This document shows positions 24,746-36,520 of a stretch of DNA of 64,000 bases, one piece after another. The stretch is from Liquidambar formosana. Taxonomy: Eukaryota; Streptophyta; Magnoliopsida; Saxifragales; Altingiaceae. Numbering within the stretch: the stretch's first letter is position 1; each line of letters opens with the position of its first letter. The translations under genes and the position numbers were made by a program. The DNA lies in assembly GCA_039720395.1 (NCBI GenBank), contig CM077826.1, positions 29,818,810-29,882,809 on the forward strand, given 5' to 3'. The notes under the pieces were generated by a model. The model ran no database searches. It was not told the DNA's origin and worked only from the letters and a program-made list of their open reading frames with translations.

Positions 24746-25104
24746 ATAATTATAGGAAACCAACCCTAAAATTCAATAGTTGAGATTAATCCCTTCATTA
24801 ATGATCCAAGTGCTATTAGAGACTCTTTTGAGCCTCAAGCAACTCAAAGTTACCAAAAAAAAAAAAAAAATGAAGGAAACTCATAAAAAGTCAGTTTAGA
24901 ATGTCAAAAATTGTATTAAAAAAAAAAAAAAAAAACTCGAAAAATTAGGAAATGATCTCACGTGACCATGGTCAACTGTCCAAGCCTTGGACGGTCCCAC
25001 GATACCTTTGCTCCTTTTTTGTTTACTTTTCAGCACACTTCAATTCCTACTCCTTTTAGGACTCGTATCTCCTCGGGTAAAAATGCTCTGCCATGGGTAA
25101 ATGG
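24746..25104. other. Unassigned AT-rich interval
   Basis: Two A runs (24856-24871 and 24918-24934) and no ORF or domain. The phrase at 24960-25000 (GTGACCATGGTCAACTGTCC) loosely resembles 19640-19690. Confidence 0.4.
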
Positions 25105-25773
25105 TTGGGTTTAACAAAGCAACTAACTGTCATAAATTATTTTTACAAAACAAGAGTTTTAAACCTCGATTTAGCCAATTTTCATTTCAAATCAAATCCA
25201 AACTTCTTGAAACATATTTAATATCAAATTTGGCTTAGGTGAACACCAATAAACTCATTTCCTTAAAAATCCTAGTGTGAACCATAAGCGGGGGCGAAGC
25301 CAGAAAAAACCCAAGGGGTCTACTGGCCTCTTGATTTATTTTCTTAATATATTTACACCTATAATTTTTTTGTTAATCATAAATTTGGCCCTTCTAAAAT
25401 TTTTCTTTGGCCCATTTTTTTTTATCTTTACCTCCTCATTTTCACAAAAATATTCTCACAATGTCACGAACAGTCCAAAACCTTCTCAATTCTCACATAT
25501 TTTTTGATACTCTTGTAGCTATTTGAAAAGGCACAAAGAATTAGAATCAAATAAAATGATAGATTCTCATATATATATATATATATAGACAGAACATGGA
25601 AATCTAATTATTTGTTACTTTTTGTTGATTTAACTCATTAGAATGGATGCTCAACACAATAGGTCAAAATTCTTTCAATGGTTAGGAGTTATGAAAGGAA
25701 TAAGAAGTTGGAAGGAGACATGCATAGTAGTGGAGGCTATATAGAATTCATGAAGTGAACGTCATTATCTTTC

Positions 25774-25815
<42 letters not shown>

Positions 25816-26633
25816 AGAAAATAAGCATTCTTAATTGCTTAAATATGATGGGCAAATAAGTATTTAAAATTTAAAATAAGGGTGTAATGGTCAATCAAAA
25901 GTTTTTCTAAGATAGAGACTTTTATATATATATATATATATATATATCTTCTAGTTTTTTATCAAAAAAATAAAAAATAAATCATTGTTAGCCCTAAAGT
26001 TTTTCTTGTCTTGTTGTAAAGTTGGAAATAAATTTGTAACATTTGTAGTCAATTGATTTCTTTGGTATTTTGAATTAGGATAAAATTTGAAACATCAACC
26101 AAAGTTTGGCCTCTCTCAATCAAATCTTGGCTATGCCATTGACCATAAGTCTAACTTAGACTTTAAGAGAACCCAAAAAAAGGGTCAATTAGTCGACTTG
26201 AACCATTATGAGCCAAATTCATCTCGAAATCATTGGATCATGAAATTAAACCTATAAATAGATTCCAAATGTCGGTATGATCATGATGGAACAATCTGGG
26301 AAGAATTCCAAGGTCAATTGAAAACTATATGAGCAAAAGGACGAAAATGCCATTAAGTCGCTGAAATTCTTATTAACCATCAAAACTCATCTAGATTCAA
26401 ACCAAAGCTCACCAACATATCTCTTATCAACATAAATACTAAATGTAAAAGAAAAGACTTAATAAAAATGCAAACTAACACATGCAATAATTACGTCAAG
26501 CAAAAAAGGGTAAAAGGGCGAAAATGTCAACTTGAGCTTCATAGCTCAGTTTCCATTCCAAACCCTAACTAAACTCTCATGTAAACCTCAAGATCATAAC
26601 GCTTACAAGGAGATTAAAAATTGGGGTGTGACA
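25105..26633 (-). mobile_element. Candidate solo LTR (Gypsy-like end), interrupted by a hAT MITE
   Basis: The right border reads GGGGTGTGACA, which on the minus strand is TGTCACACCCC, a frequent start of plant Gypsy LTRs. AATGG follows at 26634-26638, and AATGG is found again at 25100-25104, which would delimit the other end. However, the base after it is T rather than the expected TG, so the left border is uncertain. Without the MITE (25289-26141) the LTR would be about 670 bp. No coding sequence is present. Confidence 0.4.
25289..26141. mobile_element. hAT-type MITE, 853 bp
   Basis: Exact 8-bp duplication ACCATAAG at 25281-25288 and 26142-26149. The left end is CGGGGGCGAAGCCAG; the inverted right end is CAATGGCATAGCCAAG, both variants of the plant hAT end CAGGGGCGGAGCCAG. 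The interior is non-coding and AT-rich and carries (TA)n at 25567-25588, a 33-base T run at 25780-25812 and (TA)n at 25922-25947. Confidence 0.92.
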
Positions 26634-27267
26634 AATGGTCAGTTTCTAGAAATGAGCTTCAATCACTGACAACAATGATGGGGATCAAAGATGGGTACAA
26701 GTGCAACAATGAACCACCCAAGTGCCTTTCAAACCATGCTAAATTCTTTACAAACCAAAAGAAAGGGTAGCCAATGGCAACAATGGTAACAAACCACCTT
26801 TGCAATTACAAGCATGCACTGTGACAGGCCAATGATGATGAAGATAATGGATTCCAACCCTATTGATGACAATAATGGAATCCAACCTTTTATGAGGACG
26901 AGAAGCTCATTCGACGAAGAGGTCAATTATAAATCTATTGCAAAGAGTCTCTGACAAAATACAAATAGTGGCCTGTCAAGATTGAGATGCTCTGATACGA
27001 GGTTACATAAAATAAAATAAATAAAATATGATCAAGCAAGCAGTGATTAGAAAGAAGTGAGGAGACAAGGAACTACATGGTTCGGCCATTACGGCCTACA
27101 TCCATAACACACAAAGCCTAGAGAGCTACGTCATATAATTATGGTACCAAATACTGGAGAATCCTAAACATGATTCTGAGGATAATTACAAATCTCAATC
27201 TTCCATTTATGGTAAATTGTATAACTAATAAAATCTTGGTTAATATAGTCAACCCATATCCGTAACA
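26634..27267 (-). mobile_element. LTR-retrotransposon 5' end remnant
   Basis: Positions 26989-27000 read GCTCTGATACGA; the reverse complement TCGTATCAGAGC is a one-base variant of the iMet primer-binding site. The stretch to its right (27001-27267, on the minus strand opening TGTTACGGATATGGG) would be the 5' LTR, and 26634-26988 the untranslated leader. No gag is left. The phrase ACATGGTTCGGCC with TACATCCATAACAC links it to the LTR-like insert at 23054. Confidence 0.45.
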
Positions 27268-27447
27268 ACTAACAAATAAATATTCAATAAAATTCATATC
27301 TATATGGATAAAAAGGAGTTTGTTGGAGTTAAAATTTAAATTATGACTCCTCAATATGGAGAAATGAAACCTTATTAAAAAGTCTTTAAAAAACATATTC
27401 AAACTTATGTGATTGAGCTCGTCTTTGTTTTTCCATGTAAAAGGGGG

Positions 27448-27775
27448 TGTTGGAAAATACCACATCTCACATCGTCTAATATAAAATTTGATATGGTTTC
27501 ATATACCTGTTTGGGCCCTCCACCTAATAGCTTAGGCTATTATGTTAGAAACATAACATGGTATCAAAGCCCGTCGTTGTTATTAGGCTTGTTTCTTTTG
27601 TAAAGCCCATCATTGTTGTCTATGTGGTAGGCTCATTCTTGTCTTGTTAGGCTTGCACGTAAAGGGAAGTATTAAGACGTCCCACATCCCATGTCGTCTA
27701 TATATTGAATTTGATATGGCTTCGTATACTTACTCTGGCCCTCCATCTAATAGCTTAGGATTTTAGGCTCTAACA
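27448..27775 (+). mobile_element. TRIM retrotransposon, second copy
   Basis: LTR 1 at 27448-27558 starts TGTTGGAAAATAC and ends AACATAACA. It is followed at once by TGGTATCAAAGCCC (iMet-type binding site, one change). A 110-bp interior follows with CCCATCATTGTTGTC, then a purine stretch AAAGGGAAG and LTR 2 at 27670-27775. It is the same family as 4252-4595 but in the opposite orientation and more diverged. No 5-bp duplication is evident; sequence left of LTR 1 (27415-27447, ending AAAAGGGGG) resembles TRIM interior plus PPT, suggesting a truncated head-to-tail array. Confidence 0.8.
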
Positions 27776-28019
27776 TTAATTATGATTCATGAATGGTCTC
27801 TGATTCATCAATAGATTATCTCAAATAATCAATTTTAATACATTTATTCTTTATCTAACCATGTCTCCATCATGTTCTACCATAACTTTTTTTTTTCCAA
27901 TTTTTCCTTTTTGGTAACGCTACCACTACTCTTTAATATACATATTTTCAACTCAATTTGATGCTTGGTTACATTTGCTTTTTCGATAAATATTCAGTGG
28001 CATGTTGACTTTATTGTAG

Positions 28020-28106
28020 GTTATAGAATTTGTAAAGAGAAACGTCGGCTCGTATATGCCTCTTCTTGCAGGAAATTCAGTGTATGTGGATCTTCTATTT
28101 TTGAAG
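28020..28106 (+). CDS. Oligoribonuclease, internal exon (Exo II motif)
   Basis: Host-gene exon of 87 bp (29 codons, phase 0 at both ends) preceded by a T-rich tract ending TTATTGTAG and followed by GTATGC. It reads VIEFVKRNVGSYMP and then LLAGNSVYVDLLFLK. GNS-x3-D is the Exo II signature of the DEDDh exonuclease family, matching bacterial Orn and animal REXO2, which degrade 2-5-nt RNA to mononucleotides; the plant homologues are typically mitochondrial or nuclear (family knowledge). The next exon, 18.7 kb downstream, continues in frame with KYMPDL, as in Orn. No stop interrupts it. The Phe usual after VYVD is Leu here, a mild change. Upstream exons (Exo I motif, DLEMTGL) were not found within the window. 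Confidence 0.9.
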
Positions 28107-28302
28107 GTATGCAAAATACTAATAGTATTCGAATAAATTTGGATGAGTTGTCTTGTATAGAAGTAATTGGGTTTAGCAGTCGTAAAAGTACTCTAGGAGT
28201 AGCCATGGCTGCTGCTTTGAAACAATAGTGTCTCTACCATCTAGTCTTAGAACATACTCAACTTACTGGTTTTCAACACTTTCCTGCTGCATGAGAATAG
28301 AC

Positions 28303-29382
28303 CATGGAACAAAATATCATTAGTATCGATAATATATTGCCGATATATCGTCATATCGGAAGGTCTCAATATGATATTTTACTTCTAGATCTTTTTCGCA
28401 TAATATCGTTCAATATATCGCGATATTATCTATATATTGAAAAGATCGCGATATTCCAAAAATATCCAGGATACTAGTCATTTTATTGTACTGTTTTGAC
28501 TTTCGACGATATTTCGAAATATCGTCAATATTTTCTCGATAAATTGAAGAAATCGAGAAGAATCGAGGAAATATGGAATCTGATGCTTTTATGCTTTTTA
28601 CCAGCCATAAAACCCTGTAAAAAGTAGTTGTTACGGCAGCTTTAAGGCTCTCAAGCTTTCACGTGAAATCTGCAAAGTTCAACAACAATTATTGACTTTT
28701 TGTGCTCTCTTTTCCATGATTTAAGAATTAAGGGTTATTACTTTTTTTGACTTTACAACTCTTTTGCAGACTGCCTCCTCTTATTTTTTTATTCTTTTTT
28801 ATTTTTAAAAATTTCTCACCCATTTTAAGTGAAGCCTTGATTTTTATTTTTTATTTTTATAAATCTTTTCAACTAGCCCGCAACTCTTTCATATAACTTT
28901 AAGACTTATATATGCCCTTTTGGAATGGAATAAATGCAACATGGTTAGCCTTCAGCATTTCAAGCATCTATATCATTTTTCTTACTTTCCACCACTTACA
29001 TCATTATAAATTACATAAAATAGATTAATCATACATCTAATATTAAGTACATTATCAACTATGAAGTTATATATAAACTATTGAATTTGTATAAATTCCT
29101 ACTATCTATTTACTCAGCTCGGTACATTATTTATACCCTACACAACACATACTTGTATTATACACATTTAAATTGCAATATTTTGATTCTAAATTGTTTA
29201 TTAGAGTCAACATCATTGTTTCCTAGAGTTTCAATGAAGATATGTTTGTTTAACTAACAATATTCATCATATCTCTAAATCGATATTGATATTTTCAATA
29301 TATCCTATATATCCGATATATCCGATATATCCGTGTTTTGGGATCTTCAATATATTCATTGATATCAATATTTAAGTCCTTG
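28303..29382. mobile_element. GATATATC hAT family, copy 2 (1,080 bp)
   Basis: The left end is CATGGAACAAAATATC and the inverted right end CAAGGACTTAAATATTGATA. The flanks GAATAGAC (28295-28302) and CAATGGAC (29383-29390) agree at six of eight bases, an aged 8-bp TSD. GATATATC-type motifs crowd 28320-28460 and 29275-29370. Compared with copies 1 and 3 it lacks the GC-rich minisatellite and the TA tract, so it is an internal-deletion variant. It lies 196 bp downstream of the first oligoribonuclease exon. Confidence 0.85.
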
Positions 29383-29390
29383 CAATGGAC

Positions 29391-30115
29391 CTATTGGAGG
29401 ATTGAGCTATAAAAGTTTCTATGGAAACTTCAGGTATCATGCTTAGGTTCCATGGAAACCATCATCGAGCTTATTCGATTAATAGACTGATCATATATCT
29501 AGTTACTCAAAATTTGATCCAACCGACTTATCATCTTTCTAAAAATAGGTTTGGTTTCAAATAGTTGATTATTTTTTCCAGGAAAAAAATGCGTTAATTG
29601 GAGATTTATTTATTATTAACAACATTACATTAACATCTTGTGCTAAAATGACACCTTATGCAAAATTGACACCTCATGCGATCACATCTCCTGCCTAATG
29701 CAAGCTTGCAAGTATTGCAACACGTAGTGAACAAGTTGTCACTCCAACAAACAAGCACAAAGAAAAACTAAGTCATAGAGCAGAAGAAGCCTTGGGCATA
29801 CCCCCTCCTAATGCTACCATCTACTATACTTACGTATTCTAAGTACATTCTTATAGATCTAAGAAAAGGAAAAAGCAATCGAAGAAAAGTGAAAAAATGA
29901 ACAAGTGGACATCATCCCCCTAGGCCACCTATTCCTAGGGTTCATTCCCCTAGAATGCCCTCTAGTGTTCTCTTACATCCCATTTTATTGCCACATTTTG
30001 ATGTTAAGTCCTTTTTTTACTCATGTTAAGTCCTAGGCTGCACCCACTAGGGCATATTACCCACCCACCCCCCCTTCTTTTTCTTGAGCGTCTACTCCTA
30101 AGGTAGCTTTCTTAT
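29391..30115. other. Intronic interval without recognisable features
   Basis: No domain-bearing ORF, repeat end or RNA gene was recognised. It may be authentic intron of the oligoribonuclease gene. A C-rich patch lies at 30061-30074. Confidence 0.4.
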
Positions 30116-30762
30116 ATGGAAGGTAGACTTAAAAATCATCGATACCGATGATATATCGCCGTATCAAGCATGGTCGATACGATATCCTTTTGCGATTTTA
30201 TTTTGGTAACTTATTGAGAGATATATCGGCATATTGACGATATATTGGATTATGTCGATAAAATCGACGAATTTTGAGAAAGCATTCCTTTTTTTAGCTT
30301 TGCTTTGCAACATTTCGACGATATTTTGATGATATTTCGAAGAAATATCTTCAAGTGTCGACAAGAACAGCACAAAACCCACTTGGATGGTTGCAGATTT
30401 GCAGTGCACTATTGTGTGTAAAATAGAGGAAGAAATCAGATCTGAAATTTAGAGAGAAGTAGAGAGTGCACCATGCTCTCGCCGCCGTCTACTTGTCATC
30501 GTTGTCGCATCACCCTTATCATGCCTAATGGAGGAAAGTTAAATCACAGACCCACAATCGACATTTGAGAAGGGTTCTTCACTGTCGATTTTGCCTTACT
30601 GCCAACGTCCATCAACATTGCCTCACTACTGGTGTCAATCAACGTTGCCTCACAATCGAGTGTCGAAGTCGCCTCGTTGTCGTCGAAGCCTTCAAACTTC
30701 GATTGAGGGCAAGAATTCAGATCCTAGTACACAATGTATTTTGTGGGTATATACATATATAC

Positions 30763-30793
<31 letters not shown>

Positions 30794-31279
30794 CTTACGT
30801 TTGTGGGGGGTCGTAACTTATCAAAAGTAAAAGACTCTCTACATTTCTATAAATAATAGTATAACACTACACCAAATTCATAAATAAAAATAATGTACCA
30901 TAATTATTTTTATTATTCCTTATTTAATAAAAGACTCTTTTTATATATAAATGAGTCTTTCTAATTTTCTATAATAAATAAATAAATAAATTAATAAAAG
31001 AAAAATAAAAGAGAGAGAAATTCTTTTCTTTTTTTCCCTTCTCATAGCTCTTTTAACTTTGATTTTTTTTAATATTTTAATTATTAAATGAAGGAGAGAA
31101 CCCATTATTAGTTTAATATTATTTGGCATCAACTCTTTTTGTCTTTCTATAAAGTGATGTCTTTATTTTCTTTTCCTTTGGGACCAGCAGCTACTGCATG
31201 CCTTCTTTGTTTGTTTTTATGTAAAATAATTGTATAAATGATATGTATTTTAGATATTTAATGATATATATGACATTTA

Positions 31280-31477
31280 TGTTGGAAAGTGTTTATTATT
31301 TCTCTCTATTTCTTATGTTATTGTTATGTAATAAGCTAAAGGGGTACTTTTGTCTTTGTACATATATAAGTATAAATACAATGCAACAAGGAAGAATACC
31401 CTAGCTTCCTATTATTAAAAACTACATTTTTTTCCTCTCTTCTTCTTCTTCTTCTTTTTCTTCTATTCAAATCTACT
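31280..31477 (+). repeat. 5' LTR of Copia A
   Basis: 198 bp, starting TGTTGGAAAGTG and ending TCTACT. A TATA-like stretch (ATATATAAGTATAAATA, about 31363) precedes a CTT-rich pyrimidine tract at about 31435-31465. The 3' end is CT, not CA; this is fixed by the TSD on the other side. Confidence 0.93.
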
Positions 31478-31491
31478 TGGTATCAGAGTAG
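31478..31491 (+). promoter_or_regulatory. tRNA-iMet primer-binding site of Copia A
   Basis: TGGTATCAGAGTAG directly follows the LTR; the first eleven bases match the complement of the plant initiator-tRNA 3' end. Confidence 0.9.
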
Positions 31492-32157
31492 TGTTTTTCT
31501 TTGATTCATACTCCAGAGATCACACCAGGCCAGAAATCACTGTGTTGCTAACATCATTTGCTGATGTCATGATGATGTCAGCAGGTTTTTTGACCCTGCT
31601 ATAGTGCTCGAAAATCCCAGGGGAGTATGTTGGTGAATTTCAGCCCATTCCAACAAGATTTGCAATGGTTTTTGAATTTTTCTTTATTTTTCTTGAAAAT
31701 AGAGGTTTTTTTTTTCAAAAACCTAGATCTGTGCAATGTTGCTGAGATTTGATGGGTCAAATCACCCCAGAGGGTGCCCGACTAGGAGGAGACAACAATG
31801 TTTTGGCATTGGTTTGAACTGCAACCAGGTTTTTTGATGTTTTTGAATGATTTCTTGACGAAACCAGCCACTTACAATCAGTTTTTTTTCATGTTGCCTG
31901 CCATTTGCAATCATTTTTTTGATGTTTTTGATGATTTCTTGAAGCAACTAGCCACAACACAAGTTGGTTGTTGTATTTGGGACTCTCATTTGCCTTGATT
32001 TGATGCTACAGCAGTGTTTAGGGTCTGTTTAAGTTGTGGTTGAGAAAATTAGCTTGAGTGGAAGTGTTTTTTTCCCCTTTATTCTTGCTTTGTTGTTAAC
32101 TGAAGTGTAGTAGTTGTGGTTGAAGCTATATTTGTTGGTTGAGTGTTTGTTCACAAG

Positions 32158-33600
32158 ATGTCTAAAGTGACTCAAATCGCATGAAAGCCAGCAAAGTGGG
32201 GGAATTGGTCAGAGTGTACCCATTAGTGACAACCCTACTCTTCAAATCACGACGGTAAAGTTGGATGGGCTTAATTATCTAGCTTGGTCAAAGTCAACAA
32301 CCCTATATTTAAAGAGTAAAGGGAAGATGGGATATGTGAATGATACGGTGATGGAACCTTCAGTAAATCCTTTATATGGCAAATGGGATGCAAAAAATTC
32401 CACGGTAATGTCTTGGCTTTTACATTCGATGAAATTGGAAGTTAGTGATGGGTATCTACTTTTGGGAACTGCTAAGGAGATTAGGGATGCTGTTGCTCAG
32501 ACTTATTCAAAAGTAGGTAACATTGCTCAAATGTTTGACTTGAAGCGTCGAATACATAAGACCACTCAGGACAAGGATATGTCCTTATCTAATTACTTCC
32601 ATAAACTCCACAAATTGTGGCAGGAGTTGGATTATTATCAAGATTTTCGAGCTGAGTGCCCTGTCGACACTCTAAATTTCAATAAACTTGTTGAGCGTGA
32701 GTGAATATTTAAGTTTCTTTTTGGGTTGAGACAAGAGTACGATCAGATTCGTATACCTTGGGAAAGGAGCCTCTTCCTTCTCTTAGGGGGGTATATGCAT
32801 ATGTTTAGAGTGAAGAGAGTAGAAGAGGTATAATGCTTCCTCCTGCTCCAAAAGAGAAATCTGCACTTATTATTGCTTCTCAGAGTGACAGTAAAGGAGT
32901 TCACCAGGGTCATGATGGAAGTAAAATGGAGTCTAGACCTGATGAAAAGGATAAGTTGTTCTGTGACTATTGTCAAAAACCGAGGCATACACGGGAGACT
33001 TGTTAGAGACTTCATGTTCGCCCTACTAGAGGTCGGGGGGGTCGTACTGGTGGCTTCTCTTGATCTCTAAGCCCATTACTCCACAACAGTGGAGAATGTT
33101 CCTCCCATTTCATCAGGCTACTGGGACTCCAGCTTCAAAGACAGTGACATTTACTAAGGCAAAGGTTGAGTCTTTCCAACGTCTTATATCTCAAATGGAG
33201 GACACGCACTGCATCTACCTTCTTTGCTCACTCAGGTAATCTTGCTACTTCTTTTAGTGCATCCTGTAAATCTTCTTCTTGTCCATGGATCATTGACTCT
33301 GGGGCTTTTGACCATATGACTGGTTTACCTTCCTTGTTTCGTTCTTATAACACTTGTTCAATCAAGGATAAGGTTAAGGTAGCTGATGGTTCTTTATCAT
33401 CTGTGTCAGGGAAAGATTCAATTTCTATCACTCCTGATATCTCTCTTTCCTCAGTTTTGCATGTTCCCAATTTTTCTAACAATTTATTGTCCATAAGTCG
33501 CATTACTTCTGATCTAAATTGTAGTGTGACCTTTTTCCTTCTCATTGTGTTTTTCAGGACCTTATTACGAAGAGAACGATTGGCAGTGGTAGATTGAGGG
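32158..33600 (+). pseudogene. Copia A gag and protease
   Basis: The probable start is the ATG at 32158 (MSKVTQIA), which meets a stop within ten codons. After a frame change LDGLNYLAWSKSTTLYLKSKG (from 32261) opens the retrotransposon gag domain, running to LFGLRQEYDQIRIP after a premature stop at 32701. A CCHC knuckle CDYCQKPRHTRETC lies at about 32958-33000, then a basic RGRGGRTGG patch. The protease active site WIIDSGAFDHMTG is at about 33285-33325, and SVLHVPNFSNNLLS follows, the usual core after it. Several frameshifts (about 32750, 33060-33160, 33530) break the polyprotein. Confidence 0.9.
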
Positions 33601-34620
33601 ATGGTCTTTACTTTCTAGATCCTGCTATCACAGAAGATGATCGAATTAAGCATGCACATCAATCTAGGAGATGTAACGCTTCTGAGGAAAAGATTTGGCT
33701 TTGGCATCAAAGATTGGGACATCCATCTTTTTTCTTACTTCAACGCATTTTTCCTTCTTTGTTTTCTGGAATAAATGTTTCTCAATTTCATTGTGAAGTG
33801 TGTGAACTTGCAAAACATCATCGTACTTCTTTTTCACCTAGTTTTAATAAAAGTGATTCTCCCTTTATAATTGTGCATACTAATGTATAGGGTCCTTCCC
33901 GAATTACTAGATTATCTGGTTATCGATGGTTTGTCACTTTTATTAATGATTTCTCTAGAACTACTTGGGTGTATTTGCTAAAAGAAAAAAGTGATGTCTT
34001 CTCTTGTTTTCAAACTTTCTATCGAATGGTGCTCACTCAATTTAACACCTCTATAAAAATTGTTCGTTCTGATAATGGGGGTGAGTACAATAATGGGGGT
34101 CTTAGGTCCTATTTTGAGGATCATGGTATTATTCATCAAACTTCTTGTGTGGATACTCCTCAGTAGAATGGGATTGCTGAGAGAAAAAACCGTCATCTTC
34201 TTGAGATCGCTAGGGCGTTAATGTTCTCCATGCATGTTCTTAAATCCTACTGGGAGGATGCAGTTCTCACTGCAGCTTATTTAATAAATTGGATGCCTTC
34301 TAGAGTCCTTGACCACAAAGCACCGATTGATCTTTTGTCTCCTTCCACTTCCTCTAGTTCCTTTATCGTCCCTCTTCGTGTATTTAGGTGTGTTTGCTTT
34401 GTTCATCTTCCTACCCAGGCTCGTAGTAAGTTGGATCCTCGAGTTCTTAAATGCATTTTCTTGGGATACTCACTTATTTAAAAGAGGTATAAATATTATC
34501 ATCCTCCCTCAGGGAAGCGATTTGTCTCCATGGATGTGACCTTCCTTAAATCTGCGTCGTACTTTTCTCCTTCCCAAACTTCTCTTCAAGGGAGAAGAGC
34601 AGTGAAGAGAAGTCACAAAT
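33594..34620 (+). pseudogene. Copia A pre-integrase and integrase
   Basis: The pre-integrase HHCC motif is at about 33690-33830 (LWHQRLGHPS to FHCEVCELAKHHR). The integrase core has VHTNV followed by a stop where a Trp codon is expected (33888), NDFSRTTWVYLLK, SDNGGEY and, past another stop (about 34165), NGIAERKNRHLLEIARALM. D and D of the catalytic triad are visible, and E lies in NGIAERKN. The C-terminal domain LDPRVLKCIFLGYS ends in a further stop at 34480. Confidence 0.9.
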
Positions 34621-34794
34621 GCTTCCATCCTTGATATCGCTCTCTGATTATACTCCGGTTACTGTCCCATCTCAATACTTGGAAGAACATGGAGACAAAA
34701 GGATTGACAAGGAGCTCACTCCTCAGAGTTGAAGGTTTATTCAAGGAGATAGAAAGATAAGACCATTTCTCATCCCTGTAGCCAACCGTCTTCC

Positions 34795-35800
34795 TTGGAG
34801 CCAGGTATTGACGTATCTACTTCTATTCCTCCTATTAATGATTTTGATATTCCTATTGCTCTTCGTAAAGGAGTTAGATCTTGCACTCAACACCCTATTT
34901 CCAACTTTGTCTCCTATCATAGTCTCTCTTCCTCTTTCTGTATCTTTATATCCCAATTATCTTCTGTGTCTACTCCTAACAATTTACAGGATGCACTTGG
35001 TGATCCAAAATGGAAGGAAGCTATGTGCGAAGAGATTACAGCTCTTCAGAAAAGTAGAACTTGGGATTTAGTTGAGTTATCTAAGGAGAAGAAGACGGTT
35101 GGATGTAAATGGATGTTCACAGTGAAGCATAAAGCTGAGGGCTCTATTGAGCGATATAAGGCTAGATTGGTAGCAAAAGGTTTCACACAGACCTATAGCA
35201 TTGACTATCAGGAGACATTTGCTCCAGTGGCCAAAATGAATTCTATCCAAGTCTTACTTTCTTTGGCTGCCAATTTTGGATGGTCCCTCCACCAGTTTGA
35301 TGTGAAAAATGCTTTTCTCCATGGAGATCTAGAAGAAGAAGTCTATATGGATGTGCCTCCTGGTTTTGAATGTTCTACAACTAGTGGGAAGGTATGCAAA
35401 CTAAAAAAGGCCTTGTACGGGTTAAAACAATCCCCTCGAGCACGGTTTGAGAGATTTACTCGAGCAATGCTGAAGTATGACTTTAAACAAAGTCAAGGAG
35501 ATCATACACTATTTATCAAACATTCTTCACAAGGGAAGCTTACAGCTCTTATTGTGTATGTGGATGATATTGTGCTAACTGGGTGATGATGATGAAGCAA
35601 TTCAGAAACTAAAGAAATATCTTGCCAGTGAATTTGAGATAAAGGATCTAGGAAGTTTGAAGTATTTTCTGGGCATAGAGGTTGCTAGATCCAGTAAAGA
35701 CATTTTTATCTCACAGAGAAAGAATGTCTTAGATCTTCTTAAGGAAACAGGGATGCTAGGTTGCAAACCCATTAACACTCCTGTGGTGTAGAACAGAATT
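34795..35800 (+). pseudogene. Copia A reverse transcriptase
   Basis: One open frame covers 34795-35585: WKEAMCEEITAL, LVAKGFTQTYSIDYQETFAP, FDVKNAFLHGDLEEEVYM, PPGF, LKKALYGLKQSPRARFE (W to R in the last motif) and the active site VYVDDIVLTG. A frame change at about 35585 leads to FEIKDLGSLKYFLGIEVARS and then a stop at about 35789. The DD catalytic pair is intact. Confidence 0.92.
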
Positions 35801-36513
35801 ACAAGTTAGGAGAAGATACTGAAAGCATATTGGTGGACAAAGGCAGGTATCAACGGTTGGTTGGTAGATTAATTTACTTGTCCTATACTCGCCCAGATAT
35901 TGCCTATGCAGTTAGTCTAGTAAGCCAGTTTATGCATTCTCCTCAAGAGTCCCATGCAGTTAATCGTATTCTTCGCTATTTAAAATCTTCTCTTGGAAAG
36001 GGATTGTTGTTCTCCAAGTATGGTCACTTGAGAGTTGAGTCCTATACTGATGCAGATTGGGTTGGCTCAGTTACTAATCGTAGATCTACATTTGGTTATT
36101 GCACGTTTGTGGGAGGAAACCTTGTAACTTGGCGAAGTAAGAAACAAGCAGTTGTGGCTAGATCTAGTGCTGAGGCGGAGTTTAGAGCTATGGCTCATGG
36201 AGTTTGTGAATTATTGTGACTGAATATATTATTGAAAGAGCTTGGTTTTCATTCGGATGATCCTATAAGATTGTACTGTGACAATAAAGCTATAATTAAC
36301 ATTGCTCACAATCCGGTACAACATGATAGGACCAAGCACATTGAAATTGACAGACACTTCATAAAGGAGAAATTAAGTTCTGGGGTGATTTGCATACCTT
36401 ATATTCGAACAGGGGATCAATTGGCCAATATCTTGACAAAACGAATTGTGAGTAGAATCTTCCATACTTTCTTGAGCAAGCTGGGCATGTGTGATATCTT
36501 CTCACCAGCTTGA
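35801..36513 (+). pseudogene. Copia A RNase H
   Basis: YQRLVGRLIYLSYTRPDIAY, then ADWVGSVTNRRSTFGYC, SKKQAVVARSSAEAEFRAMA, a stop at about 36218, and RLYCDNKAIINIAHNPVQHD, RTKHIEIDRHFIKEKL, ending LGMCDIFSPA at 36513. The stop after VCELL replaces a Trp. D, E, D of the RNase H site are visible. Confidence 0.92.
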
Positions 36514-36520
36514 GGGGGAG

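Noticed and set aside
27965..28228. An 87-residue open frame over the first oligoribonuclease exon
   Set aside because: It is read one base out of the true frame; the conserved Orn reading with splice sites explains 28020-28106 and the rest is intron.
31478..31491. tRNA-like sequence TGGTATCAGAG (also 4471-4482, 27559, 41708)
   Set aside because: These are primer-binding sites complementary to initiator tRNA, not tRNA genes.
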